Of a DNA stretch of 64,000 nt, positions 1-9,223 are shown piece after piece. Below the pieces are notes generated by a model. That model was not told the origin of the DNA. It saw only the letters and a list, made by a program, of their open reading frames with translations, and searched no databases. The position numbers and the translations under genes are program-made. Origin of the DNA: FEN-1297 sp963710735 (GTDB lineage: Bacteria > Bacteroidota > Ignavibacteria > Ignavibacteriales > Ignavibacteriaceae); assembly GCA_963710735.1 (NCBI GenBank), contig CAVQBN010000011.1, positions 32,505 to 96,504 on the forward strand, given 5' to 3'. Within the stretch, counting starts at the first letter, position 1. Each line of letters starts with the position of its first letter.

Positions 1-383
1 AGATAAGTAAAAACAGAATCTCGGCATGCCTGATTGTATTTTTCAACTCCGTATTCTAAAACTTCGCTTTTATGTTTTATCCCGATCTTTTTTTCAACCT
101 CAATTTCAACCGGGAGTCCGTGAGTATCCCAGCCGGCTTTTCTCTCAACCCTAAAGCCCTGAAGCGTTTTGTAACGGCAGACCAAATCTTTAAGTGTTCT
201 TGCCATTACATGATGAATACCTGGTTTACCGTTTGCAGTCGGGGGGCCTTCATAAAAAGTGAATGGTTTGTTTTCATCTCTTGAAGAGATGCTTTTCTCA
301 AATATTTTATTTTCTTCCCAAAACTTTAAAATCTTTTCTTCGATTTCAGGATAATTTATTTTTTCTAAATTTTGTTTGAACAT
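1..383 (-). CDS. ileS: Isoleucyl-tRNA synthetase, N-terminal part (runs off window)
   Basis: Charges tRNA-Ile with isoleucine in the cytoplasm. Only the first 127 codons are inside the window; the reading frame starts at the ATG at 383 and runs open to the edge. The translated start (MFKQNLEKINYPEIEEKILK...) leads into a class I synthetase signature: GPPTANGKPGIHHVMARTLKD carries the HIGH-type motif in the GIHH form seen in the large, eukaryote-like IleRS2 group, followed by the conserved AGWDTHGLPVE segment. It lies 46 bp downstream of the four-TM gene and is probably the last gene of the yggS-divIVA-pnp run. IleRS2-type enzymes are often less sensitive to mupirocin (family knowledge, not tested here). 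Confidence 0.93.
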   Translation of the reverse strand, partial: MFKQNLEKINYPEIEEKILKFWEENKIFEKSISSRDENKPFTFYEGPPTANGKPGIHHVMARTLKDLVCRYKTLQGFRVERKAGWDTHGLPVEIEVEKKIGIKHKSEVLEYGVEKYNQACRDSVFTY

Positions 384-429
384 TTATCTATAATTTTTTT
401 TGAGTTAACTGTTATACCGGAAGACAAAG

Positions 430-1044
430 CTATCCGATTTCTTCATATCTTTTTATAAGTTCTTTTTCAGCGTGAATAAACTCTTTTAAATCTCTTTCTA
501 TTCTTTCTTTTTTAAGGATTATATTTTTAGCGTCTGCTTCGGCATCATTGATAATTTTTTTTGCGTCAATTTTTGCTTCTTTAATCTCAAGTTCGGCTTC
601 TTTCTTGGCATCTCTTACGAGGTCTTCGTATGTTTTTAGTTTTTCCTTAATAACCATAGATTCTTTTTGTGTAGTTAAAATTTCTACAACAGCCATTCCG
701 AAAAAAGCCATTGCGCCGAGCATGATATCTCTTAAACTGTAGAGTATTAAATTTTCTGTTAATAATTCGTTGGCAGAAAAATAATCACGGAAGAATGAAA
801 TCATTAAAACGCTGATAATTGTAACAGCAATAATCATAGCAAAAACTACTTTGCCGCCCAGCCGCCAGCCCAATGTTTTATTTATGAACCAGCCGCACGC
901 GAAACAAAGTACAGAGAGAACGAACCAGACTGCAAAGCTATTGTCGCCGAATTTAAAAAGGTTTGTGTTTAGAAAATTAGAAGCAAACATTAACACGCCC
1001 AACAATCCGGGAGTTAAATAATAATGTAATGATTTCTTTTCCAT
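430..1044 (-). CDS. Four-TM membrane protein with C-terminal coiled coil
   Basis: Not assigned to a named family. The 204-residue protein has four hydrophobic stretches (about residues 8-27, 37-54, 66-86 and 104-123), then a highly charged Lys/Glu/Ala-rich helix from about 130 to the end with heptad-like spacing, expected to form a coiled coil in the cytoplasm. The charged tail resembles the stalk of ATP synthase b subunits or the N-terminus of RNase Y only in composition. Its ATG at 1044 overlaps the stop codon of the upstream purine nucleoside phosphorylase by one base (TAATG), so the two are translationally coupled. Position between a divIVA-like gene and ileS suggests a cell-envelope or division-linked role, but that is inference from context only. 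Confidence 0.7.
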   Translation of the reverse strand: MEKKSLHYYLTPGLLGVLMFASNFLNTNLFKFGDNSFAVWFVLSVLCFACGWFINKTLGWRLGGKVVFAMIIAVTIISVLMISFFRDYFSANELLTENLILYSLRDIMLGAMAFFGMAVVEILTTQKESMVIKEKLKTYEDLVRDAKKEAELEIKEAKIDAKKIINDAEADAKNIILKKERIERDLKEFIHAEKELIKRYEEIG

Positions 1045-1865
1045 TAAATCCTCTTAATGACTTCTTTCATTATTAATGTCATTTTAGGTTCAGTCGCCAT
1101 TGCCGTGGCGATTATCTCCTCTACATTTGCCGGCTTTAGTGCATCGGGGAAACATTCATCAGTAACAATACTAATTCCCAGAACTTTTATTCCCATATGA
1201 TTAGCGACTATATTTTCCGGAATTGTGGACATACCAACGACATCTGCACCGGTAGCTCTTAAAAATCTGTATTCGGCTTTTGTTTCAAGGTTAGGGCCTG
1301 GAACAGCAACGTATACACCTTTTTGAACTTTAACTTTATTATCCAGCGCTACATCTTCGGCAATAGCTATCAACTCATGATCATAAGGTTCACTCATATC
1401 TGGAAAGCGCGGACCTAAATCATTTTCATTTTTTCCGATTAACGGATTATCACCTAACAAATTTATATGATCAACCATAAGCATAAGATCTCCTCTTGAG
1501 TAAAGAGGATTCATTCCGCCGCAGGCGTTTGATACAAGCAGAGTTTTAACTCCAAGAAATTTCATTACTCTAACCGGGAAAGTAATTTGCTGCATTGTAT
1601 AACCTTCATAAAAATGAAAGCGCCCCTGCATAGCAACTACCTTTTTATTCCCGATGCTGCCGAATATCAATTTGCCTTTATGTGACTCAACAGTAGATAA
1701 AGGGAAATGCGGCAGATCGGCATAATCAATTTCAAATTCAACATTGATTTCTTTTACCAAACCGCCTAACCCGGTGCCAAGAATAATTCCGACAGGATAA
1801 TCATCCTTCGTCTTTTCTCTGATGACTTTTAAAGTTTCGTTTATCTTGGAAATTAAATCGTTCAT
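1044..1865 (-). CDS. punA: Purine nucleoside phosphorylase, trimeric (PNP-I) type
   Basis: Cleaves purine (deoxy)nucleosides with phosphate to free base and (deoxy)ribose-1-phosphate; purine salvage. The 273 residues have the usual length and motif order: phosphate-site GIILGTGLG near residue 30, MQGRFHFYEGY near 80, SNACGGMNP near 115, GPNLETKAEYR near 190 (base-binding Glu) and GMSTIPENIVANHMG near 213. At the position where 6-oxopurine-specific trimeric PNPs have Asn (human Asn243, in a TNK context) this protein reads VTDE, i.e. Asp, which may widen substrate use toward adenosine. The gene starts 5 bp after the divIVA-like stop and overlaps the next gene by one base, so it is part of an operon. 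Confidence 0.93.
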   Translation of the reverse strand: MNDLISKINETLKVIREKTKDDYPVGIILGTGLGGLVKEINVEFEIDYADLPHFPLSTVESHKGKLIFGSIGNKKVVAMQGRFHFYEGYTMQQITFPVRVMKFLGVKTLLVSNACGGMNPLYSRGDLMLMVDHINLLGDNPLIGKNENDLGPRFPDMSEPYDHELIAIAEDVALDNKVKVQKGVYVAVPGPNLETKAEYRFLRATGADVVGMSTIPENIVANHMGIKVLGISIVTDECFPDALKPANVEEIIATAMATEPKMTLIMKEVIKRI

Positions 1866-1869
1866 AAGA

Positions 1870-2406
1870 TTAAAGTAGTTTGTTTACAATATCATCTACA
1901 TTGATATCAATTTTTTTTGCTTGTTCAATTTGTTTTGCAGAAACAACTTCTTCGCCCGCATCTTCAACTTTCATTTCTAATAAATGCGCTTGAGAATTTA
2001 TTATTGATTTTAAGTTAGCAATAATTAAATCTCTTTCTTCCCTTAAATTGATAACGGCATTTCTAATTTCATTTGCATTTTCCCGAGCTTTCTCCAATAT
2101 CTGCGAACCTTTAATTTCAGCTTCTTTAACAATTAAATTTGCCTGCTTCTTTGTTGATTCTATAGATTTTGTTGAAGATTCTTGTGCTCTAAGCAAAGTA
2201 TCTTGAAGATTTTTTTCTATTCTTCTAAATTCAGTCAGTTTAACTGTTGCGTCGTCAAGCTCTTTTTTCAAAGAATCGTTTTCTTTTTGAAGTGATTCAA
2301 ATTCATCAGCAAGTTTCTCAAGAAAAGCCTGGACTTCATCTTTATCGAAACCCCTCATGCTTTTATTAAATTCTTGCTTTTTTATGCTAATGGGGGAAAC
2401 CTTCAT
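1870..2406 (-). CDS. divIVA: DivIVA-domain coiled-coil protein
   Basis: Cytoplasmic scaffold-like protein; DivIVA family members bind curved or septal membrane and recruit growth and division factors. The N-terminus (SPISIKKQEFNKSMRGFDKDEVQAFLEKLADEFE) is the classic DivIVA membrane-binding domain, followed by a long coiled coil from about residue 35 to 155. I chose the ATG at 2406 because GGAAGGAGAACCT sits just upstream of it and the start overlaps the yggS stop as ATGA; a start five codons further upstream would lose that ribosome site. About 178 residues, normal for the family. Neighbours yggS upstream and ileS downstream match an arrangement common in bacterial division-gene clusters. 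Confidence 0.88.
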   Translation of the reverse strand: MKVSPISIKKQEFNKSMRGFDKDEVQAFLEKLADEFESLQKENDSLKKELDDATVKLTEFRRIEKNLQDTLLRAQESSTKSIESTKKQANLIVKEAEIKGSQILEKARENANEIRNAVINLREERDLIIANLKSIINSQAHLLEMKVEDAGEEVVSAKQIEQAKKIDINVDDIVNKLL

Positions 2407-3107
2407 AGGTTCTCCTTCCAATCTTTTGAATAATCTCTTTCACCAAATATTGCAGAACCAACCCTTAACATGGTGGCGCCTTCCTCAATTGCAATTTCAA
2501 AATCCGAAGTCATTCCCATAGACAATTCTTTAATTTTAAGACTTTCGGAATTTAAACGCTCTTTTAATTTACGTAATTGACTGAAACTTTTCCTAATTAA
2601 GTTTTGGTCTTCGGTTAATGGAGCAATTGTCATCAATCCGATAAGATCTAAATTTTTAAAATCTTCACAATAAAAAGCCAAATCTTTTATTTCACTGTAA
2701 TCAGTTAAACCCGATTTTGTTTCTTCAAATGAAGTTTTAATTTGTAAAAGGACTTTTTGAATCTTGTTTTTTTTAACAGCATATTTATTAATTTCAGAAG
2801 CAAGCAAGAGAGAATCAACAGAGTGAATATATTCAGCGGAATTAACCACGAATCTGACTTTGTTCCTTTGTAAATTTCCTATAAAGTGCCAAGTTATTTT
2901 ATTCCCCAGCTTTTCATATTTTATATCCAGCTCCTGGGCTCTGTTTTCACCAAAGTCTGTAATCCCGTTATTGAAGACTTCATCTATTTCTTCAACACCA
3001 AAATTTTTTGAAACCGCAATTAATTTTACTCCGGAAGGATCACGGTCAATTTCTTCGCACTTCCTTCTAATTTTTTCTCTTACGCTGTGTAAATTTTCAG
3101 CTATCAT
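2403..3107 (-). CDS. yggS: YggS/PLPBP family pyridoxal-phosphate homeostasis protein
   Basis: Cytoplasmic, alanine-racemase-fold PLP carrier involved in vitamin B6 and amino-acid homeostasis; it has no established catalytic activity. The 234 residues show the family motifs in order: KLIAVSKNF near residue 30 (PLP lysine), FGENRAQELDIKYE near 53, WHFIGNLQRNKVR near 74, IHSVDS near 94, GLMTIAP near 158, LSMGMTSDFEIAIEEGATMLRVGSAIFG near 195-224. It is the first gene of the minus-strand operon and its TGA overlaps the ATG of the DivIVA-like gene. The ATG at 3107 lies in a very AT-rich leader without a Shine-Dalgarno, which is usual for Bacteroidota-like genomes. Confidence 0.93.
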   Translation of the reverse strand: MIAENLHSVREKIRRKCEEIDRDPSGVKLIAVSKNFGVEEIDEVFNNGITDFGENRAQELDIKYEKLGNKITWHFIGNLQRNKVRFVVNSAEYIHSVDSLLLASEINKYAVKKNKIQKVLLQIKTSFEETKSGLTDYSEIKDLAFYCEDFKNLDLIGLMTIAPLTEDQNLIRKSFSQLRKLKERLNSESLKIKELSMGMTSDFEIAIEEGATMLRVGSAIFGERDYSKDWKENL

Positions 3108-3444
3108 AATAAAATTAAGATTGTGAATTTATGGGTTTTATCATCAATAATCAACGTTAAACGATTGGTGCCCTGACATATCTCAGGTTTTAAAAGCGTT
3201 TAAATTATAATCATATACTACTGAAAAATACACTAATCAGCACAAATTTCAAGTAAATTCCTTTTTCAGTGTAACTTAAGTTAAACTCTTAACAATTTAT
3301 TAAAAATATATTTCGAGTCGGTTCCGGAGCTGCAGTTTTATTTTATAAAATAAATTGAATGAGATAAAAATTATCAGCAGCAGATAATTCATCACCAAAT
3401 TTCTTAATTTTACAAAGTAAATCAATTTTTTATAGGATAAAATA
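3108..3444. other. Divergent intergenic region between yggS and pta
   Basis: About 340 bp between two divergently oriented genes, so it must hold the promoters of both. It is extremely AT-rich and contains no open frame with family resemblance. No riboswitch or clear operator palindrome was recognised. The pta side ends in TATAGGATAAAATA before the ATG, a weak ribosome site. Confidence 0.5.
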
Positions 3445-4422
3445 ATGGGAAATTTACTCTTAGACGGTATAAAAGAAAAAACATCAAAAAAGAAAAAAAC
3501 AATTGTCCTGCCGGAATCTCACGACGAGAGAGTATTAAAAGCTGCAGAGATATTAACAAAAGAAAAAATTGTTTCCGTAATAACATTAGGTAACGAAGAC
3601 AAAATAAGAAACAGTGCATCATCACTTAAGGTTGATTTAACCGGGGTTAGAATAATTGATCCTTCTAAATCTGATAAGTTGAGCGACTTCACAAATATTT
3701 ATTTTAATCTGAGAAGAAAAAAAGGAATTAGTATTGAAGATGCAAAAGAGATTGTTTTGAAAGACCTGTTTTTCGGCGCAATGATGGTTAAGGAAGGGAT
3801 GGCAGACGGAAGTGTTTCAGGCTCAACTGCCTCCACTGCTGATGTGCTTAGAGCAGGAATTCAATGCATCGGAATGCCTGAAGGTATTTCAATAGTTTCC
3901 AGTTTCTTCCTGATGGTTTTTCCGGAAAAAACTTACAGCTTTGCAGATTGCGCAGTAGTTCCGGATCCAGATGCTTCTCAGTTAGCAGATATTGCAATTT
4001 CAACAGCTTTAAATCATGAAAAATTAACCGGCGAAAAACCTTACATTGCAATGCTTTCATTTTCAACAAAAGGAAGTGCAGAACATGAACTGATTGACAA
4101 AGTACGAAATGCACTTAATATTGTAAAAAGTAAACGTCCGGATCTCGCGATTGACGGTGAATTGCAGTTTGATGCTGCAATAGTGGATTCAGTCGGTAAA
4201 AGAAAAGCACCAGGCAGCGATGTTGCAGGACGCGCAAATGTTTTAGTTTTCCCTGATCTTAATGCAGGCAATATCGGTTACAAAATTGCTCAAAGGCTGG
4301 GTAAAGGTGAAGCTGTCGGACCCATCATTCAAGGATTAAAAAAACCATTCTTTGATTTAAGCCGCGGCTGCAGTGTTGATGATATTGTTAATACAGCTGC
4401 AATTGCTGCAATGATGAGCTGA
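3445..4422 (+). CDS. pta: Phosphate acetyltransferase
   Basis: Interconverts acetyl-CoA plus phosphate with acetyl-phosphate plus CoA; with acetate kinase it feeds acetate overflow or uptake. The 325-residue protein is the short form consisting of the catalytic PTA_PTB domain only. Visible motifs: TIVLPESHDERVLKAAEIL near the N-terminus, MMVKEGMADGSVSGSTASTADVLRAGIQCIG around residues 113-142, FADCAVVPDPDASQLADIA near 175, DGELQFDAAIVDSVGKRKAPGSDVAGRANVLVFPDL near 236-272 and GPIIQGLKKPFFDLSRGCSVDDIVNTAAI at the C-terminus. No acetate kinase lies beside it in this window. A hairpin terminator follows directly. Confidence 0.96.
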   Translation: MGNLLLDGIKEKTSKKKKTIVLPESHDERVLKAAEILTKEKIVSVITLGNEDKIRNSASSLKVDLTGVRIIDPSKSDKLSDFTNIYFNLRRKKGISIEDAKEIVLKDLFFGAMMVKEGMADGSVSGSTASTADVLRAGIQCIGMPEGISIVSSFFLMVFPEKTYSFADCAVVPDPDASQLADIAISTALNHEKLTGEKPYIAMLSFSTKGSAEHELIDKVRNALNIVKSKRPDLAIDGELQFDAAIVDSVGKRKAPGSDVAGRANVLVFPDLNAGNIGYKIAQRLGKGEAVGPIIQGLKKPFFDLSRGCSVDDIVNTAAIAAMMS

Positions 4423-4440
4423 GAAATAAATTATTTTAAA

Positions 4441-4467
4441 TGCCCAACTTCTCTAAGAAGCTGGGCA
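4441..4467 (+). terminator. Hairpin terminator after pta
   Basis: TGCCCAACTTCT, loop CTA, AGAAGCTGGGCA: a 12-bp stem with one A-C mismatch, starting 18 bp after the pta stop. The downstream strand lacks a perfect T-run (ATCTTAC). It also sits at the end of the convergent gene on the minus strand, so it may work in both directions. Confidence 0.7.
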
Positions 4468-4477
4468 TCTTACAAAA

Positions 4478-5752
4478 TCAAATAACAATACCTAATTCCA
4501 AACCGGTTGAATAATAAGTATTTGTTAAAATTTTATGGCTTTGAGGTACATTAAAAATATTAAACATAAAATTTAACATTACATTATTAGTTTTATTGAA
4601 GATATATTCAATTCCTAACTGAAGCATATACTGTGGGCTTGAAATATCTACCGGAGGAGAGTCATATTCAACACCATATTTATCCGTAACACCGTAAACA
4701 CCTGATTTTGAAATTTTTATTTCACCAAATCCAAGCCCGGCGTATGGCCTTAAACCAGCTTCCTGTCTAAAAAGATATTTTCCGGAAATTGAATAAGAGG
4801 TATAAGTAATGTTGCAATCAGGTTTGCCGATTATATAATAACGCGTTATCGGATCATACATCATTTTAGCAGTATTATACTGACCGCCCAATAATATCCC
4901 TTTCCAGATGTATATATCTCCGGTGTAAGAAAATCCCGAACTAACGGTTGATGGTATTTTAGAAATCTCAATTACATCGCCGTAATGATCACTTAATACC
5001 CAATCCGGGTTCTCAATAGCAGGCTGATAATTTATATTTACTCCTGCAGTAAACAGAACATAGAAATCAACAATATCTTTTTGGTGCCATAATTCGGTAA
5101 GAAATTTCTTTTCCCCAATTTTTTCTTTTGTCTGTTTGATGAAAAATTTTACGCTGTCATTTATAGATTTGTAAAGATTTTTATCTGTAGCAACGCCCTG
5201 CACATGTTTATAGAGCTTAAGTGCCTCTTTATAATTTCCGCTCCTATAATTTTTATATGCTAATTTATAATTTAAATCGATATCGGAATTATTACTGTAA
5301 ATATATCGTTCCATAAAAAAATAAGCGATGGTGTAATATTTTATCGCTTCTTTCGGTTCATTTATATTCACTTTTTCAATAAACTTATTATAAGCATGGT
5401 AAGAAAGTTTTCCGGCTACATTTTCATTAAAACTTTGATGCATCTGCTTATATTGGCCAATATATTTTTGTAATTCCTCAGGTTCTAAATTTATTCTAAA
5501 ATTTAATTTATTCAGCATATCTTTATACATCTGCTTAACGGCTACGTATCTTTTAATTGATCCGTCTTTATAATTTCCTGATTTAATTAAAGAATCATTT
5601 ATTGTAAAATAATTATTAGCTTTTTCTATATTGCCATTTATCAGGCAAGAGTCTAATTCAATTGCTTCTTTGCCAGAAATTATATTTTCTTGACAAAATA
5701 TCTGAGCAGTTAAAAGAAAGATAATACTAAGAGATAAAATTAGATTTTTCAT
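4478..5752 (-). CDS. Exported protein: helical repeat domain plus outer-membrane beta-barrel
   Basis: Not a named family. The 424-residue product starts with a signal peptide (MKNLILSLSIIFLLTAQIFCQ, likely cut near residue 20). Residues about 25-215 are Tyr/Lys-rich and helical with TPR-like phrasing (YRSGNYKEALKLYKHVQG). Residues about 225-424 alternate aromatic and small residues as in 8- to 10-strand outer-membrane barrels (YAGLGFGEIKISKSG, YMLQLGIEYIFN) and end with a strand (TGLELGIVI). It most likely sits in the outer membrane with the helical part in the periplasm. It is 19 bp from the permease gene upstream, so the two may be cotranscribed. Confidence 0.65.
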   Translation of the reverse strand: MKNLILSLSIIFLLTAQIFCQENIISGKEAIELDSCLINGNIEKANNYFTINDSLIKSGNYKDGSIKRYVAVKQMYKDMLNKLNFRINLEPEELQKYIGQYKQMHQSFNENVAGKLSYHAYNKFIEKVNINEPKEAIKYYTIAYFFMERYIYSNNSDIDLNYKLAYKNYRSGNYKEALKLYKHVQGVATDKNLYKSINDSVKFFIKQTKEKIGEKKFLTELWHQKDIVDFYVLFTAGVNINYQPAIENPDWVLSDHYGDVIEISKIPSTVSSGFSYTGDIYIWKGILLGGQYNTAKMMYDPITRYYIIGKPDCNITYTSYSISGKYLFRQEAGLRPYAGLGFGEIKISKSGVYGVTDKYGVEYDSPPVDISSPQYMLQLGIEYIFNKTNNVMLNFMFNIFNVPQSHKILTNTYYSTGLELGIVI

Positions 5753-5771
5753 GCATTTTGTTCCATTATAA

Positions 5772-7371
5772 TTATTCTATTACACCAGCCGGCTCTTTGC
5801 TATTCTTAGTATAAGATAAAAAGAACAGCATTGCGGCAAGCACCAGATAAGCTATTGTAAACTGATATGGGATTTGCTGAAATACTCCTTGCAGCTGCCA
5901 GGGTAAATACATATTTCCATCAGGAATGGCAGAATGTATTATCCCGAAAAATGTAAACACTGCCATTATTACAAGATATACAGTTGCCTGTTTTAATTTT
6001 CTGTCTATAAGCTTGGCTGCAAAGGCACCCCAGAGCATCGCAGTTAATATAAACCCGTTACCCAAAGCAACAATTACCAAAAGCTGTGGCAGAGCTTTTC
6101 CTGGAAGTGAAAGCATTTTATTAAAATTTGCGAGCGGTACAAGATCCGTATTGCTTAATTCTATTTGAACAAGCCTGGCAATATTAGGGAAAAGTGAAAA
6201 TGCAACAGCTGTTGTATGTTCCGGAGGTACCGCTTTGAACGCCTGCACCATAATATCCAGCGCGACAAATATTAAAATAGGTGCTAGAACAGCTCTGGGT
6301 ATTAATTCAACGAAAAATGAAACGTATCCCAAAATTCCTCCTAGTCCGATGAACAATCCGGTAAGTAAGGTGTATCCGGCTCGGCTTCCCATTGCTTTAT
6401 AAGCAGGCTGGCCTATATAAGGCGTAGTTTGTGCCACACCGCCGCAAAGTCCCGCAATTAAAGTTGCAACGGCTTCGGTTAAAAGAATATTTTTTGTATT
6501 GTAATCATCACCAGCAACTTTAGCGCTTTCCGTAACATTTATTCCGCCGACAATTGTAAGAATTGCAAACGGCAGCGCAATAGGCAGATATTTTAAGGCA
6601 TCAACGAAACCGTGAACAAAGCCGAGGGTGGGAATCGGAGCTCCTAAATGAAGCTGCATTGATGGCGCAGTAAAACTGGTGCCGAGAAGTCCTAGCGGGC
6701 CTAAAATATAATATACAACCGACCCGATAAAAACAGCAGCAAAAACTCCCGGAAAATTTTTTGGTAATTTAATTTTAGCTACTAAAGTGTATAGGATTAA
6801 TCCAAGTGAAATCATTCCTATTACAGGTAAACCAAAAATATCAAGCAACGGTATAAATCCGATTAAAGCTAAACCGATTCCAGCCAAACTTCCAAGCAGT
6901 CCGGCTTGCGGTACGATCTTTTGTACCCATTCACCAATAAACGAGAATATAACTTTAACAACTCCGATAATTATCATTGTTGCCATTCCGATGTACCACG
7001 TCATCATCGCCGCATCTTCAACAGCCATTCCCTGCTGTTTCAAATACATAAATGCGGGCCCTAAAACCGTAAGTACAATTCCGATTGTTGAAGGAGTATC
7101 TAAGGCCTAAAGGCATTGCAGTTACTTTGGGATTGTTAGTTCTCTTCGCTAAACGGAAAGCCATCCATGTATAAACAAGATCACCAAACAAAACGCCGAG
7201 TGCAGTTCCCGGGAACATTCTGCCGTAGACTATATTGGCAGGGTATTTAAAAACGAAGATTAAAATTCCGGCAAGGAAAGATAAAACTGTAAGATTATCG
7301 AACATTAGTCCGAAAAAGCCGTTTACGTCTCCAACAACAAACCAGCGATACTTAAAATCGGATTGTTTCAT
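5772..7371 (-). pseudogene. NCS2-type purine/xanthine permease, one frameshift
   Basis: Multi-pass inner-membrane protein resembling the nucleobase-cation symporter 2 (AzgA/xanthine-uracil permease) group. The first part (MKQSDFKYRWFVVGDVNGFFGLMFDNLTVL..., to MPLGL) starts at the ATG at 7371. The rest (DTPSTIGIVLTVLGPAFMYLKQ... to the stop at 5772) is in another frame. Deleting one base at about 7101 joins them as MPLGLDTPSTIGIV, which restores the family's conserved PxGLDTP-like motif. About 530 residues and 12-14 membrane segments result. Both halves look free of other damage, so this is either a very recent mutation or a sequence error. A purine role would fit the PNP in the same window, but the two are not adjacent. 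Confidence 0.82.
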
Positions 7372-7711
7372 GTGAACTCCAATTTTTTAAAAGGAATAGT
7401 AGATATGAATTATCGGATTGTACAATCTGAATTATTCTCCCGTCTTTTTTACCAAATAAGAAATAATTAATTATTCAGATCAATAAAAACTTTGGTAAGT
7501 CACTTACAATCAAAACAATTATTGCAAAGTATAATTACTAAAATTTCAGTCGATTGTAAAAATAAAGATTAATTGAAAAAAAATCATAATTATTTATTCT
7601 AATCATAAAATTTATCATCAAAGGAAAACAACAACTATTTTCTTTGATTGATTTGAAATGTCAAATTAATTAAGTTCAATTTAAATTATTAATTAAAAAG
7701 CTTTTCTTTAA
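7372..7711. other. Divergent intergenic region, no gene seen
   Basis: About 340 bp of about 80% A/T between the minus-strand permease and the plus-strand amino-acid permease. It should hold both promoters. No purine riboswitch aptamer or strong palindrome was recognised next to the purine-permease start. Confidence 0.45.
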
Positions 7712-9058
7712 ATGGCCGAAAAAATTGAAGACTCAGCAGATAAATCTAATCTAAAAAAAATTCTTGGAGTAAGTTTCGGCATAGCCGTTACAATCGGTGG
7801 AACGATAGGCGTAGGAATTTTACGTACACCTGGGATGGTGGCCGCACAATTAGGCAGCGGATGGCTTATAATTTTAGCATGGGTTATCGGCGGAATATAT
7901 GCCCTTCTCGGTACAATTTCAGTTATTGAACTGGGAACGATGATCCCCAAGGCGGGAGGATGGTATGTTTTTGTAAGAAGAGCTTTCGGCGATTACGGCG
8001 GATTTATCATCGGCTGGAGCGATTGGATTGCAACATGCGCCTCATTAGCTTCAATTGCAATTGCCATAGGAGAATTCTTTGTAGTTCTCTTTCCTGAATT
8101 ATCATTTTTCATTAAAACCATTGCAATAATTATCCTTTTAATCTTTGCGGCTATTCAATGGATCGGACTAAAATCAAGCAGCGGAACACAGCAATTAACA
8201 AGCTTAATAAAAGCGATAGCATTTTTAGCACTTGTTGCGGCGTGTTTCATCTGGGGCGGAAAGATTTCAACCGAGGCAATTTCAACTGTTAAAATTCCTT
8301 CTACAATTACTGCTGTTTTTTTTGCATTTGTAATAGCGCTTCAGTCAATAATATTTACTTACGACGGCTGGTACAGCGCAGTTTATTTTACTGAAGAAGA
8401 TAAAAACCCCGGTAAGAATCTTCCCCGCTCTGCAATTGGCGGTGTTCTTGCGACAATTGTAATCTATTTGCTTGTAAACATCGGCTTTCTTTACGTACTG
8501 CCAGTTTCGAAATTGGCGGCATCAGTTGCACCCGCTACAGATGCAGCCGAAGCATTGTTCGGAGCAAGAGGAGGGCAAATAATTACAATTCTTTCTATTG
8601 CTTCATTGGTAAGTATTTTAAATGCGGTTCTGCTGATAGCCACAAGAATAATATACGGTTTAGGAAGAGATAAACTATTTACAACAAAAATTACTTCAGT
8701 AAGTAAAGCAGGAGCTCCAAGGCCTGCATTACTTATAAGTACATTACTGGTTGTGTTATTAATTGCTTCAGGTACCTTTGAAGTGTTAATTGCTATTTCA
8801 GCTTTCTTTTATGTTGCAAATTACTTTGCCGGATTCTCCGCTCTGTTTATGCTTCGGAAAAAAGAGCCGGAAATGGAAAGGCCATTCAAAGCTTGGGGAT
8901 ATCCGTGGACAACCTTAATATTTTTAATTGGATCGTTGGTATTTTTAATAGGAGATATTATTGGCGATCCACTCAATGCATCCTTTGCTTTGATTTATAT
9001 AGTACTAAGTATTCCTGCTTACTTTTGGATTAAGAAGTTGAATACCACGTCATATTAA
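7712..9058 (+). CDS. APC family amino acid permease
   Basis: Inner-membrane secondary transporter of the amino acid-polyamine-organocation superfamily, about 12 membrane segments in 448 residues. The first helix carries the broken-helix signature (AVTIGGTIGVGILRTPG), followed by GWLIILAWVIGGIYALLGTISVIELGTMIPKAGGWYVFVRRAFG, the typical TM2-TM3 stretch with the PKAGG motif. Later LIFTYDGWYSAVYFTEEDKNPGKNLPRS matches the TM6-TM7 loop of LAT/YfnA-like members. Substrate cannot be told from sequence. It stands alone with its own promoter region; the ATG at 7712 has no clear ribosome site. Confidence 0.9.
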   Translation: MAEKIEDSADKSNLKKILGVSFGIAVTIGGTIGVGILRTPGMVAAQLGSGWLIILAWVIGGIYALLGTISVIELGTMIPKAGGWYVFVRRAFGDYGGFIIGWSDWIATCASLASIAIAIGEFFVVLFPELSFFIKTIAIIILLIFAAIQWIGLKSSSGTQQLTSLIKAIAFLALVAACFIWGGKISTEAISTVKIPSTITAVFFAFVIALQSIIFTYDGWYSAVYFTEEDKNPGKNLPRSAIGGVLATIVIYLLVNIGFLYVLPVSKLAASVAPATDAAEALFGARGGQIITILSIASLVSILNAVLLIATRIIYGLGRDKLFTTKITSVSKAGAPRPALLISTLLVVLLIASGTFEVLIAISAFFYVANYFAGFSALFMLRKKEPEMERPFKAWGYPWTTLIFLIGSLVFLIGDIIGDPLNASFALIYIVLSIPAYFWIKKLNTTSY

Positions 9059-9223
9059 AATTCAATCAAACATTTTACAACACTTTCCGGGTCCAAATCT
9101 TGCATAATATTTATTGAGACAAATCACTTTTATACAAAAATTTATCCCGAATAACTTATTAATATTTTTATTATGAATAATTTTAAACAATAGTTAAAAT
9201 CATTCGGCATGTTAGGAGAAAAG

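Noticed and set aside
7372..7500. Purine riboswitch before the NCS2-type permease
   Set aside because: No TATA-closing stem and no conserved loop-loop sequences of the guanine/adenine aptamer.
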